Below, in pieces: positions 1 through 7,741 of a stretch of 64,000 nt of DNA. Each line of letters starts with the position of its first letter. The stretch's first letter is position 1. The translations under genes and the position numbers were made by a program. The notes below the pieces were generated by a model that ran no database searches, had not been told where the DNA came from, and saw only the letters and a list, made by a program, of their open reading frames with translations. This DNA comes from Saccharopolyspora sp. SCSIO 74807 (GTDB taxonomy: Bacteria > Actinomycetota > Actinomycetes > Mycobacteriales > Pseudonocardiaceae): contig NZ_CP146100.1 in NCBI RefSeq assembly GCF_037023755.1, positions 2,730,501 through 2,794,500 of the forward strand. The letters are read 5' to 3'.

Positions 1-106
1 CCGCTCCGCGCAGCAGTCCGGCAACCTCGGCGACCTCGGCACCTCGTTCCAGCAGCTCAACCAAGCCATCGCCCGGTTCGAGCAACTCCAGGGCAACGGC
101 GGCTGA
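1..106 (+). CDS. Hypothetical protein, C-terminal end only
   Basis: The reading frame enters from the left edge (first full codon at base 2) and stops at TGA 104-106, giving the last 34 residues of a protein. The visible part is Gln/Asn/Gly-rich and helical in character (it contains SFQQLNQAIARFEQL). No domain can be named from so short a piece. It is followed at once by a strong hairpin, which supports it being the true end of a gene. Confidence 0.6.
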   Translation, partial: RSAQQSGNLGDLGTSFQQLNQAIARFEQLQGNGG

Positions 107-107
107 G

Positions 108-149
108 ACCGGGGGGTGGGTCGCCGCGCGACGCGACCCACCCCCCGGT
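108..149 (+). terminator. Terminator-like hairpin after the left-edge gene
   Basis: A perfect 16-bp stem pairs 108-123 with 134-149 (ACCGGGGGGTGGGTCG on the left arm) around a 10-nt loop, starting 2 nt after the stop codon. There is no real U-tract, as is common in high-GC actinomycetes. Confidence 0.6.
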
Positions 150-198
150 TCTTCACCCGACGAGCCGTCGCGTAAGCTGATGGCACAACGAAAGACGG

Positions 199-272
199 CG
201 CGGGGTGGAGCAGTTCGGTAGCTCGCTGGGCTCATAACCCAGAGGTCGCAGGTTCGAATCCTGTCCCCGCTA
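199..272 (+). tRNA. Initiator tRNA-fMet (CAT), copy 1
   Basis: A 74-nt cloverleaf without encoded CCA. The anticodon loop is CTCATAA (anticodon CAT). Two initiator marks are visible: an unpaired first acceptor position (C1 opposite U72) and three consecutive G-C pairs in the anticodon stem (GGG/CCC). These are the features used for formylation and P-site entry. It is identical to the copy at 667-740. Confidence 0.96.
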
Positions 273-286
273 CGAGGAGTGTGTTT

Positions 287-314
287 GAGGCCCCCGCCAA
301 CTGGCGGGGGCCTC
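287..314 (+). terminator. Hairpin terminator of initiator tRNA copy 1
   Basis: A 12-bp perfect stem (GAGGCCCCCGCC) with a 4-nt loop, 14 nt after the tRNA, followed by TTCCCGTTT. Confidence 0.55.
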
Positions 315-338
315 TTCCCGTTTGGGGCGTTGTTTGTA

Positions 339-377
339 CGGGGGCCGAGCCCCCGTAGGCCCCCACGGTGCGGTGGT
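339..377. repeat. 39-bp GC-rich hairpin element, copy 1
   Basis: The element begins CGGGGGCCGAGCCCCCG, a 7-bp stem with a CGA loop, and continues into AGGCCCCCACGGTGCGGTGG. The same 39 bp occurs at 807, 7227 and 7385 with one variable base. An alternative stem (GGGGGCC with GGCCCCC) would exclude the first. Confidence 0.8.
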
Positions 378-666
378 TGCGGGGCGTTGGCTCCTTGCGT
401 TTCGAGTACGGGGCCTGGGGAGCGACCAGCAATGTGCGGGGCGGTCGAGTCGTCTTCGTTTTCCTCTGCGGTGTGTTGTGTGTGGGGCTGTGGGGCTCGC
501 TTTCGCAGCGTGGTTTGGTGCCGCGGGTTTTGGTGTGGGAGGGGTGTGAGCTGCGGTGGAGATGCGAGTGGTGTGGGTGTCCAGAGGGCAGGGACTGGTT
601 TGGAGGGGGTGGGCGTTGGGGGAGTTCGCCGGGGTGTAGAGTTAGCGGCACAACAACGAAAGACGG

Positions 667-740
667 CGCGGGGTGGAGCAGTTCGGTAGCTCGCTGGGCT
701 CATAACCCAGAGGTCGCAGGTTCGAATCCTGTCCCCGCTA
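667..740 (+). tRNA. Initiator tRNA-fMet (CAT), copy 2
   Basis: Identical 74 nt to the copy at 199-272, with the same C1/U72 mismatch and GGG/CCC anticodon stem. CCA is not encoded. Confidence 0.96.
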
Positions 741-754
741 CGAGTAGTGTGTTT

Positions 755-782
755 GAGGCCCTCGCCTGTTGGCGGGGGCCTC
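755..782 (+). terminator. Hairpin terminator of initiator tRNA copy 2
   Basis: Same position as the hairpin after copy 1. A 12-bp stem containing one T-G wobble and a TGTT loop. Confidence 0.5.
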
Positions 783-806
783 TTCCCGTTTGGGGCGGTG
801 TTTGTA

Positions 807-845
807 CGGGGGCCGAGCCCCCGTAGGCCCCCACGGTGCGGTGGT
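807..845. repeat. 39-bp GC-rich hairpin element, copy 2
   Basis: Identical to the copy at 339-377. It lies 67 nt after the second initiator tRNA. Confidence 0.8.
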
Positions 846-920
846 TGCGGCGCGTTGGCTCCTTGCGTTTCGAGTACGGGGCCTGGGGAGCGACCAGCAA
901 TGTGCGGGGCGGTCGAGTCG

Positions 921-1681
921 CAGTCGTGGTCGCTTCGACTTGGCGTGTCTTGTGTGGGCCTGCGGGGCTCGCTTCGCATCGCGGTGTGAGGTGGGTTGCT
1001 GCGGGCTCATCGGTAAGTCGATGGGTCTCGCGTGGGGCGCGGGTTGTGGATTCGGGCATGTGGGGGTGTGTTCTGGGGTATGGGGGTTGGAAGGGAGCGG
1101 TGCTTGTGGCGTAAGAGGACGGTGCGAGTGCGAGGAAAGTGTTGGGAGTCAAGGAGATCGGGTGGAGCGCGCCCAGATCTTGGCGCACGCGGGGGAACAC
1201 AGGCGATCCGCAGGCGCCACACCCGGCAGCGGGCGCATCGGGCGGGTGCACACCGCGCACACGTGACGCCTGGAGCGAAATTTTTTGCGCACACAACTGA
1301 AAAATCCGAGCAGTCCGCCGCCGCGCCACATCCTCGACCTCCGTCCGAACACGACCGCCGGAACGACGATCAGTCGGCACAGCATGTCGAGTAACGCGCA
1401 GTGACCGTCCTATTTGGCGCTCAACCGCACCGTTTCGTGCAGGTAGACCGCACGATCAGGTAGCGACGGAGGCCGCTGCGGACTCTTCGCACAGGCTCCG
1501 GAACGAGCAGGCGGGCGCCCCGTTCGCCTTTCTGGCAGAGCGATGTGCCCTGGAGCACGCCAGGACGGAGGCATCCGCTCACGCACCGCAGACGGCCGCT
1601 GGTCCACCCGGAGCAGTCCGCTGCAACCACAGTGGACAGAACGGCCGACCATTGTGGACAGCCTAGGAGGGCCGTGGCACC
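921..1681. other. Long intergenic stretch, no confident gene
   Basis: I see no convincing codon pattern on either strand except the small zinc-finger-like frame at 1149-1262. A G-rich tract lies at about 1054-1095. Just before the PadR gene, AGTGGACAG (1631) and TGTGGACAG (1653) form a direct repeat 22 bp apart, which could be a binding site for that regulator. Confidence 0.5.
1149..1262 (-). CDS. Possible 37-aa zinc-finger protein
   Basis: A short frame from GTG 1262 to TGA 1149 encodes a protein with two cysteine pairs, CAVC near the start and CSPAC about 20 residues later, then a basic tail. This spacing is typical of tiny actinobacterial zinc-ribbon proteins. The ribosome site is weak and no promoter is obvious, so it may be chance. 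It is the only piece of the 920-1680 gap that looks like protein. Confidence 0.35.
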   Translation of the reverse strand: MCAVCTRPMRPLPGVAPADRLCSPACAKIWARSTRSP

Positions 1682-2188
1682 GTGGGACTCGTGACTGAGC
1701 TGAACGCGACATCCGCCGCCCTGCTGGGGCTGCTGCACGACGGCCCGAAGACCGGGGGGCAGCTCGTCGCTGCCGCCACCGAACGCTTCGGTGGTTTCTT
1801 CAGCGTGACCCGCAGCCAGGTGTACCGGGAACTGCCCGCGCTAACCGAGTCCGGACTGCTGCGGCTCGGCAAGCAAGGCCCCCGCTCCAGCCAGCAGTAC
1901 GCGATCACCGCCGCGGGCAAGCGCGCCTTCAAATCCTGGCTGAACACCGAACCCGGGCCGGACAACGTCCGCAGCCCGCTCATCCTGCGCCTGGTGCACG
2001 CCGGGCAGTTGACGGCCAAGCAGCGCACCGCCCTCGTCGAATCCGCCCGCGCGCAGTACACCGCGAAGCTGGACGAGGCGAAGAACGCCGCCAAGGCCGC
2101 CGACGACCCGTACGAGAAGGCGGCGGCCGACTTCACCGTCGCGCACAACCGAGCCATCATCAAACTGCTCGACGCCATTCCGGAATGA
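1682..2188 (+). CDS. PadR-family transcriptional regulator
   Basis: 168 aa. Residues 1-75 form a winged helix-turn-helix typical of PadR (LHDGPKTGGQL, SVTRSQVYRELPALTESGLL). The rest is the helical C-terminal half (about 90-168) used for dimerisation. PadR proteins usually repress a neighbouring or self promoter and respond to small phenolic or drug-like ligands. The GTG start has AGGAGG at 1665-1670. A direct repeat of RGTGGACAG half-sites 20-50 nt upstream is a candidate operator. No obvious target gene lies beside it; prfB downstream is an unlikely one. Confidence 0.85.
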   Translation: MGLVTELNATSAALLGLLHDGPKTGGQLVAAATERFGGFFSVTRSQVYRELPALTESGLLRLGKQGPRSSQQYAITAAGKRAFKSWLNTEPGPDNVRSPLILRLVHAGQLTAKQRTALVESARAQYTAKLDEAKNAAKAADDPYEKAAADFTVAHNRAIIKLLDAIPE

Positions 2189-2287
2189 GCCGCAGCCCCG
2201 GCCCGCGGTGGGCCGGGGAATCGTTTCCGGTGCCGCGGGGCCCGTCCTCGTGGGCCGGAGCCCGCTGGTGAAGTACCCTTGAACACC

Positions 2288-3394
2288 GTGAATCCCGACG
2301 TCGCCGCAGACCTCAAGGAACTGGCCACCACGCTCGAAGGCATCGAGAGCGTCATGGACCTGGACGCAGTGCGCGCGCAGATCGCCGAACTGGAGGCCGA
2401 GGCCGCCAAGCCGGACCTGTGGGACGACGTCGAGCACGCGCAGCAGGTCAGCAGCCAGCTGGTGCACCGGCAGAACGAGCTGCGCAAGGTGACCGACCTG
2501 CGCCAGCGGGTGGAAGACCTGGAGGTGCTCTACCAGCTCGGTGAGGACGAGGGCGACCAGGCCAGCGTCGCCGAAGCCGACGAGGAGCGGAACCGGCTCA
2601 AGAAGGAACTCGATGCCCTCGAGGTCCGCACCCTGCTGTCCGGCGAGTACGACGAACGCTCCGCGATGGTCACGGTCCGCGCCGAAGCAGGCGGCATCGA
2701 CGCGGCGGACTTCGCCGAGATGCTGATGCGGATGTACGTGCGCTGGGCCGAGCGGCACGACTACCCGGTCGAGGTCTACGACACCTCCTACGCCGAAGAA
2801 GCCGGCGTCAAATCCGCGACCTTCCGCGTCAACGCCCCCTACGCCTACGGCACGCTGTCGGTGGAGCAGGGCACCCACCGGCTGGTGCGGATCTCCCCGT
2901 TCGACAACCAGGGCCGCCGCCAGACCTCGTTCGCCGGGGTCGAAGTGCTGCCGGTGGTGGAGGAGACCGACCACGTCGAAGTTTCGGAGAAGGACATCCG
3001 GGTCGACGTCTACCGCTCCTCCGGCCCCGGCGGGCAGAGCGTGAACACCACCGACTCGGCCGTGCGGATCACCCACCAGCCGACCGGCATCGTGGTCTCC
3101 TGCCAGAACGAGAAGTCGCAGCTGCAGAACAAGGCCGCCGCGCTGCGGGTGCTGCAGTCCAAGCTGCTGGCCCGCAAGCGGGAGGAGGAGCGCGCCGAGC
3201 TCAACGCGCTCAAGGACAGCGGGTCGAGCTGGGGCAACCAGATGCGCTCCTACGTGCTGCACCCGTACCAGATGGTCAAGGACCTGCGCACCGAGCACGA
3301 GGTCGGCAACCCGGAGGCGGTGCTGGAAGGCCAGATCGACGGGTTCCTGGAATCGGGCATCCGCTGGCGCCGCCAGCAGGAAGCCGCGGCCTGA
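2288..3394 (+). CDS. prfB: Peptide chain release factor 2 (RF2)
   Basis: 368 aa. RF2 reads UGA and UAA stop codons in the ribosomal A site and triggers peptide release. The anticodon-mimic SPF motif is at residues 203-205 and the catalytic GGQ loop at 248-250. The frame is continuous from start to stop, so the programmed +1 frameshift found in many bacterial prfB genes is absent, as is usual in actinobacteria. I chose GTG 2288 because it gives the common actinobacterial N-terminus [15 protein letters not shown] 2279 in the same frame would add three residues. Confidence 0.97.
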   Translation: MNPDVAADLKELATTLEGIESVMDLDAVRAQIAELEAEAAKPDLWDDVEHAQQVSSQLVHRQNELRKVTDLRQRVEDLEVLYQLGEDEGDQASVAEADEERNRLKKELDALEVRTLLSGEYDERSAMVTVRAEAGGIDAADFAEMLMRMYVRWAERHDYPVEVYDTSYAEEAGVKSATFRVNAPYAYGTLSVEQGTHRLVRISPFDNQGRRQTSFAGVEVLPVVEETDHVEVSEKDIRVDVYRSSGPGGQSVNTTDSAVRITHQPTGIVVSCQNEKSQLQNKAAALRVLQSKLLARKREEERAELNALKDSGSSWGNQMRSYVLHPYQMVKDLRTEHEVGNPEAVLEGQIDGFLESGIRWRRQQEAAA

Positions 3395-3566
3395 CCGACG
3401 CCGCCGGGCCGAGCGGCCCGCCGCCCTTGCGGGTGAACCGAGCCGATCGCCCACCGGGCCGATGATCAAGCGCTGACCTGCGGTGGGAACCCCGATCTCG
3501 GGGTGCTCGCGGACTGGCCCGGGTGAGCCGTAATCCCCCGAACGGTCGCAGGTAAACTCACCGCCC

Positions 3567-4256
3567 GTGATCCGGCTTGAGCACGTGTCCAAGGGCTACA
3601 AGACCTCGACCCGCCCCGCGCTCGACGATGTTTCCGTCGGCGTCGACAGAGGCGAGTTCGTGTTCCTCATCGGCCCCTCCGGCTCGGGGAAGTCGACCTT
3701 CCTGCGGCTGCTGCTGCGCGAGGAAGTGCCTTCCCGGGGCCGGGTGTTCGTGGCCGACTGGAACGTCGCGAAACTCCCACGCCGCCGCGTCCCGCGGCTG
3801 CGCCAGCGCATCGGGTGCGTGTTCCAGGACTTCCGCCTGCTGAACAACAAGACCGTCGCGGAGAACGTGGCGTTCGCGCTGGAGGTCATCGGCAAGCCCC
3901 GGCACACCATTCGCAAGGTGGTGCCGGAAGTGCTGCAGCTGGTGGGCCTGGACGGCAAGGCGGACCGGATGCCGCACGAGCTCTCCGGTGGGGAGCAGCA
4001 GCGCGTGGCGATCGCCCGCGCCTTCGTGAACCGTCCGCTGGTCCTGCTGTGCGACGAACCGACGGGCAACCTCGACCCCGATACGAGTCAAGACATCATG
4101 CTGCTGCTGGAGCGGATCAACCGCACCGGCACCACAGTGCTGATGGCAACGCACGACCATTCGATCGTTGACTCCATGCGGCGCCGCGTCGTCGAACTCA
4201 GCGTCGGCCGAGTGATCCGCGACGACGCCCGCGGCGTCTACGGCGTCGGCCGCTGA
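3567..4256 (+). CDS. ftsE: Cell-division ABC transporter ATPase FtsE
   Basis: 229 aa. ATPase of the FtsEX complex, which sits at the division septum and uses ATP cycles to activate cell-wall hydrolases outside the membrane. Walker [10 protein letters not shown] is at 36-44, followed by the signature LSGGEQQ and Walker B LLCDEP. The length is standard for FtsE. It lies between prfB and ftsX, the conserved actinobacterial order prfB-ftsE-ftsX-smpB. The GTG start follows a 170-nt gap, so the operon probably has its own promoter. Confidence 0.97.
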   Translation: MIRLEHVSKGYKTSTRPALDDVSVGVDRGEFVFLIGPSGSGKSTFLRLLLREEVPSRGRVFVADWNVAKLPRRRVPRLRQRIGCVFQDFRLLNNKTVAENVAFALEVIGKPRHTIRKVVPEVLQLVGLDGKADRMPHELSGGEQQRVAIARAFVNRPLVLLCDEPTGNLDPDTSQDIMLLLERINRTGTTVLMATHDHSIVDSMRRRVVELSVGRVIRDDARGVYGVGR

Positions 4257-4299
4257 CCCGTCCCGCACCCCCGAACCCAGCCAGGAAGCACACTCCAAG

Positions 4300-5202
4300 A
4301 TGCGCGCGAGCTTCGTATTCAGCGAGGTCATCAACGGCCTTCGGCGCAACGTCACGATGACCATCGCCATGATCCTCACCACGGCCATCTCGGTCGGCCT
4401 GCTCGGCGGGGGTCTGCTGGTGGTCCGGCTGATCGACCGGATGCAGGACGTCTACCAGGACCGGGTCGAGGTCGTGGTGTTCCTGACCGACGACATCAGC
4501 GCCAACGACAGCAGCTGCACGCAGCAGCCGTGCGCCGGGCTCAAGGGCGAGCTGACCCAGTCGTCCGGTGTCCAGTCGGTCAAGTACGAGAACCGGGACC
4601 AGGCGTTCGCGAACTTCCAGAAGGCGTTCGAGAACATGCAGGAGCTGCGGGACGTGGCGCGCAAGGAAGCCATGCCCGCCTCGCTGCGGATCAAGCTCAG
4701 CGACCCCGAGCGGTTCGGCGCGATCCAGCAGAAGTTCGAGGGCAAGCCCGGCGTGGACAGCGTCGTCGACCAGGCCGAGTACCTGGACCGGCTGTTCAAC
4801 GTGCTCAACGGGATCCGCAACGCGACGTTCTCGGTCGCGCTGGTGCAGGCGCTCGGCGCGTTGCTGCTGATCTCCAACACGATTCAGCTCTCGGCGTTCA
4901 ACCGGAGAACGGAAACCGGCATCATGCGCTTGGTCGGGGCCACGCGCTGGTACACCCAGTTGCCGTTCTTGCTGGAAGCGATGGTGTCCGGGTTGCTCGG
5001 CGCGGTGTTGGCGGTCGTCGGACTGCTGATATCGAAGGCGGCGTTCATCGACAGGGTCATGGGGCCGGTGTTCGGCACCGGCATCATCCCGGAGATCGGC
5101 TACGCCGACATCGGCGCGGTTTCCCCGATCATGCTGCTGGTGGCGGCGGCGATCTCGGCGACCACCGGTTACGTCACGCTGCGGCTGTACGTGCGGCTCT
5201 AG
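4300..5202 (+). CDS. ftsX: Cell-division ABC transporter permease FtsX
   Basis: 300 aa. Membrane partner of FtsE. A short cytoplasmic N-terminus is followed by TM1 (about 22-47), an extracellular domain (48-170) containing two cysteines close together (SSCTQQPC) that may form a disulfide, and three further membrane helices (about 173-195, 220-247, 268-292). This is the normal FtsX topology. The extracellular domain is the part that in mycobacteria contacts the hydrolase RipC. ATG start 43 nt after ftsE. Confidence 0.97.
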   Translation: MRASFVFSEVINGLRRNVTMTIAMILTTAISVGLLGGGLLVVRLIDRMQDVYQDRVEVVVFLTDDISANDSSCTQQPCAGLKGELTQSSGVQSVKYENRDQAFANFQKAFENMQELRDVARKEAMPASLRIKLSDPERFGAIQQKFEGKPGVDSVVDQAEYLDRLFNVLNGIRNATFSVALVQALGALLLISNTIQLSAFNRRTETGIMRLVGATRWYTQLPFLLEAMVSGLLGAVLAVVGLLISKAAFIDRVMGPVFGTGIIPEIGYADIGAVSPIMLLVAAAISATTGYVTLRLYVRL

Positions 5203-5237
5203 GAAATGGGTTTGACCAGCTGGCTTAGAGTCGAAGC

Positions 5238-5714
5238 ATGGTGAAGGAACGCGGCCGCAAGCTCATCGCCCAGAACCGCAAGGCGCGGCACGACTGGTCG
5301 GTGCTGGACACCTACGAGACCGGCATCGTGCTGACCGGTACCGAGGTGAAAAGCCTGCGGCAGGGCAAGGCGTCGCTGGTGGACGCGTTCGCCACCGTGG
5401 ACGAGGGCGAAGTGTGGCTGCGCAACGCGCACATCCCCGAGTACACCGAGGGGACCTGGACGAACCACGAGCCGCGCAGGTCCCGCAAGCTGCTGCTGCA
5501 CGGCTGGGAGATCGACCGGCTGCTCGGCAAGATCAAGGAGACCGGGCTGAGCATGGTCCCGCTGTCGATGTACTTCTCCGACGGCAAGGCCAAGGTCGAA
5601 CTCGCCCTCGCGCGCGGCAAGAAGGCGCACGACAAGCGGCGTGACATGGCCAAGCGGGACGCCGAGCGGGAGATGGCGCGGCACGTCGGCCGAGTGCGCA
5701 AGGGCCGCGTGTGA
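5238..5714 (+). CDS. smpB: SsrA-binding protein SmpB
   Basis: 158 aa, the usual length. SmpB binds the tRNA-like end of tmRNA and delivers it to stalled ribosomes for trans-translation. The OB-fold core (residues 8-125) includes [14 protein letters not shown], and the C-terminal tail from 127 is rich in Lys/Arg/Asp ([16 protein letters not shown]), as expected for the part that enters the empty mRNA channel. Its RNA partner ssrA lies 1.1 kb downstream, the typical actinobacterial arrangement with one gene between. Confidence 0.97.
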   Translation: MVKERGRKLIAQNRKARHDWSVLDTYETGIVLTGTEVKSLRQGKASLVDAFATVDEGEVWLRNAHIPEYTEGTWTNHEPRRSRKLLLHGWEIDRLLGKIKETGLSMVPLSMYFSDGKAKVELALARGKKAHDKRRDMAKRDAEREMARHVGRVRKGRV

Positions 5715-6685
5715 CGAGGTCGGACGTGACTGGGTCGGACGTGACTGGGCCGGACGTGACTGGGCCGGAACTGACGGGACCGGAGACCGACGCGCAAGTG
5801 CGGCCGTGGCTGGCCGAGCTCGGCATCCCCGGCCTGGTCGATCTGCACACGCACTTCCTGCCGGAACGCGTGCTGCAGAAGGTGTGGGCCTACTTCGACC
5901 AGGCAGGCACGCACTACGGCATGGACTGGCCGATCCACTACCGGCACGACGAGCCGACCAGGCTGCGGCTGCTCGGCGAACTCGGCGTCACGACGTTCGC
6001 GCCGCTGGTGTACCCGCACAAGACCGGCATGGCGGAGTGGCTGAACGAGTGGGCGCTGGATTTCGGTGCGCGCACGCCCGGTGCGGTGCCCACGGCCACC
6101 CTCTACCCGGAGCCGGGCATGGCCCGCTCGCTGAGCGCCGCGCTCGATTCCGGGGCCCGCTGCGTCAAGGTGCACGTTCAAGTCGGCGGGTTCGACCCGC
6201 GCGACCCGCTGCTCGACGAATGCTGGGGCAGGCTCGCCGAAGCCGGCGTGCCGGTCGTGGTGCACTGCGGGCACGGCCCGCTGCGCGGTGCGCACACCGG
6301 GCTGGACGTGTTCGGCGAGGTGCTGCGCAGGCATCCGTCGCTGACCGCGGTCCTCGCTCATGCCGGAATGCCCGAGTACGGCGCGGCGTTGGACTTGGTG
6401 CACCGCTACGAGCGGGTGCACCTCGACACCACGATGGTCGGGGTGGCCTTCACCGAGCAGTTCGCACCGTTGCCGGCTGACTGGTCGGCGCAACTGGCCG
6501 CCGTACGCGACCGCGTGGTGCTCGGCACGGACTTCCCGAACATCCCGTACCCGTACGCGGAGCAGCTCGCGGCGATCGCGGGCTGGGCCGGGGCCGACGA
6601 CCGCCTGGGCACCGACTTCCTGCGTGCGGCGCTGCTGCGCAATCCGGCCCGGCTGCTCGGCGTCGACGGCGCTGACCAGGCGTGA
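5711..6685 (+). CDS. Amidohydrolase-2 family protein with repeat N-terminus
   Basis: 324 aa. A TIM-barrel metal hydrolase of the amidohydrolase-2 group (ACMSD/TatD-like). The metal-binding DLHTHF lies at about residue 44, a CGHG motif follows midway and VLGTDFPN lies near the end. The substrate cannot be told from sequence. GTG 5711 overlaps the smpB stop (GTGTGA), so translation is coupled. Residues 4-24 are encoded by four 15-bp tandem units (5723-5782) giving DVTG(S/P) repeats. Three of these units carry an in-frame GTG, so the true start could be any of several. Confidence 0.85.
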   Translation: MTRSDVTGSDVTGPDVTGPELTGPETDAQVRPWLAELGIPGLVDLHTHFLPERVLQKVWAYFDQAGTHYGMDWPIHYRHDEPTRLRLLGELGVTTFAPLVYPHKTGMAEWLNEWALDFGARTPGAVPTATLYPEPGMARSLSAALDSGARCVKVHVQVGGFDPRDPLLDECWGRLAEAGVPVVVHCGHGPLRGAHTGLDVFGEVLRRHPSLTAVLAHAGMPEYGAALDLVHRYERVHLDTTMVGVAFTEQFAPLPADWSAQLAAVRDRVVLGTDFPNIPYPYAEQLAAIAGWAGADDRLGTDFLRAALLRNPARLLGVDGADQA

Positions 6686-6724
6686 CGAGGTTCGGGGATA
6701 TTGGAATGATCTGCCGAGGGCCAC

Positions 6725-6745
6725 ACGTTATGCTGTGGGAAGGCC
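6725..6745 (+). promoter_or_regulatory. Possible ssrA promoter -10 region
   Basis: TATGCT at 6729-6734 resembles a -10 box about 66 nt before the tmRNA 5' end. No good -35 lies at the right spacing (TTGGAA at 6701 is too far), so the assignment is tentative. Confidence 0.3.
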
Positions 6746-6799
6746 CGAGCGGCCTGGAAGTGAATGAACGGTACGGCTGCGCTCGATGGCAGCCGACAA

Positions 6800-7166
6800 G
6801 GGGGTGAACGGTTTCGACTCCGTGAGTTGATCCAAGAGAAGCGTGCCGGTGCAGGCGGGAGACCACCGAAAGCGTCGCCGTGAACAAATAAGCGCCGACA
6901 AGAGTCAGCGCGAGTTCGCCCTCGCTGCCTGAGCGAGGAGCAACTCTGTCGGACCGGGTACGCCTCCGACCCGGAATCCGGCATCGACAAGGAGGCTGCA
7001 CCATCAGGACCGGTCGCGGGGCCTGGTGGGACATCCAACAGCGACTGGGCTCGTCACCTCGGCTAGTTCGCGAGACCGAGGGAGCCAAGTAGCGGCATAG
7101 CGGACTGCGCACGGAGAAGTCTTGGTGAAGCGACGGAGGACCCGGGTTCGATTCCCGGCACCTCCA
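6800..7166 (+). ncRNA. ssrA: tmRNA (trans-translation RNA)
   Basis: One-piece tmRNA of about 367 nt. The 5' end GGGGGTG (6800-6806) pairs with CACCTCC (7159-7165), followed by A73 at 7166. The conserved GAACGGTTTCGACT follows the 5' end, and the T-arm CCGGGTTCGATTCCCGG precedes the 3' end. CCA is not encoded. The internal message starts after AATAAGC. It rescues stalled ribosomes together with SmpB and tags the incomplete protein for proteolysis. Confidence 0.97.
6894..6932 (+). other. tmRNA tag-peptide reading frame
   Basis: Resume codon GCC at 6894, stop TGA 6930-6932. The tag is ADKSQREFALAA, ending in the ALAA degron recognised by ClpXP-type proteases. It matches the mycobacterial tag pattern ADSHQRDYALAA at most positions. 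Confidence 0.95.
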
Positions 7167-7172
7167 CGAGGC

Positions 7173-7330
7173 GGCGGATGCTGCTCACCGCGGCTGCGGG
7201 TTCGCCGGTGCCTGTCGTGTTAGTTGCGGGGGCCGAGCCCCCGCAGGCCCCCACGGTGCGGTGGTCGGCTTTTGTCGGCTCCGCACCGTTTTGTTGTTGG
7301 TGGCTTGGTCGTGGACCAGCCTCCGGTGGT
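7173..7330. repeat. 158-bp tandem repeat, unit 1
   Basis: Starts 6 nt after the tmRNA end. The next 158 bp (7331 onward) is identical through 7484. Each unit contains the 39-bp GC-rich element (here 7227-7265), a TGTCGGCTCCGCACCG segment and TTTTGTTGTTGG. No reading frame with codon bias runs through it. Confidence 0.9.
7227..7265. repeat. 39-bp GC-rich hairpin element, copy 3
   Basis: Matches the elements downstream of the initiator tRNAs except for C in place of T at one position, which keeps the stem GCGGGGGC/GCCCCCGC paired. Confidence 0.8.
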
Positions 7331-7488
7331 GGCGGATGCTGCTCACCGCGGCTGCGGGTTCGCCGGTGCCTGTCGTGTTAGTTGCGGGGGCCGAGCCCCC
7401 GCAGGCCCCCACGGTGCGGTGGTCGGCTTTTGTCGGCTCCGCACCGTTTTGTTGTTGGTGGCTTGGTCGTGGACCAGCCTCCGGCGGT
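7331..7488. repeat. 158-bp tandem repeat, unit 2
   Basis: Identical to 7173-7330 through 7484, then one mismatch before the similarity ends. Between here and 7741 (the end of the convergent gene) is about 250 bp of lower-GC sequence in which I see no gene. Confidence 0.9.
7385..7423. repeat. 39-bp GC-rich hairpin element, copy 4
   Basis: Copy inside the second 158-bp unit, identical to copy 3. Confidence 0.8.
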
Positions 7489-7741
7489 GTTTGCGTTGGC
7501 TGGCGTCTGGTCCTTGTCGGCCCGCGGTCGCGCACTCGGCAGGTATGTCGACTGTTTTCGGTCAATGAACAGGGAAAATGGCGTTTCGAGGGTCCACAGT
7601 GGTCGGAACTGGCAGCTGCCTGGAGCCGGTGGCGAAATCGGAGTCCGGCGTGTCCGCACCGTGTTCGCCTTTTCCGATCGACGTGGGCGTCGTCCGTACC
7701 GCCATGGTCGCTGAACAATGCGGGCGGTTGACAAGGCAACG

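Larger units (their letters stand above)
185..452 (+). repeat. Direct repeat copy 1 carrying initiator tRNA
   Basis: Bases 185-452 recur at 653-920 (offset 468) with only a few substitutions. The unit holds a short leader, the initiator tRNA, a hairpin and the 39-bp GC-rich element. The 200 bp between the copies is not part of the repeat. Confidence 0.85.
653..920 (+). repeat. Direct repeat copy 2 carrying initiator tRNA
   Basis: Second copy of the 268-bp unit at 185-452. The tRNA is identical. The following hairpin has diverged slightly (GGCCCTCGCC for GGCCCCCGCC). Confidence 0.85.

Noticed and set aside
232-1394. Several frames of 80-220 codons around the initiator tRNAs
   Set aside because: They run through both tRNA genes and the hairpins, and their products are simple Arg/Pro/Gly-rich shadows.
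1631-1661. DnaA-box-like TGTGGACA repeats
   Set aside because: Only two imperfect boxes, and no dnaA, dnaN or AT-rich unwinding region nearby. More likely a local regulator site.
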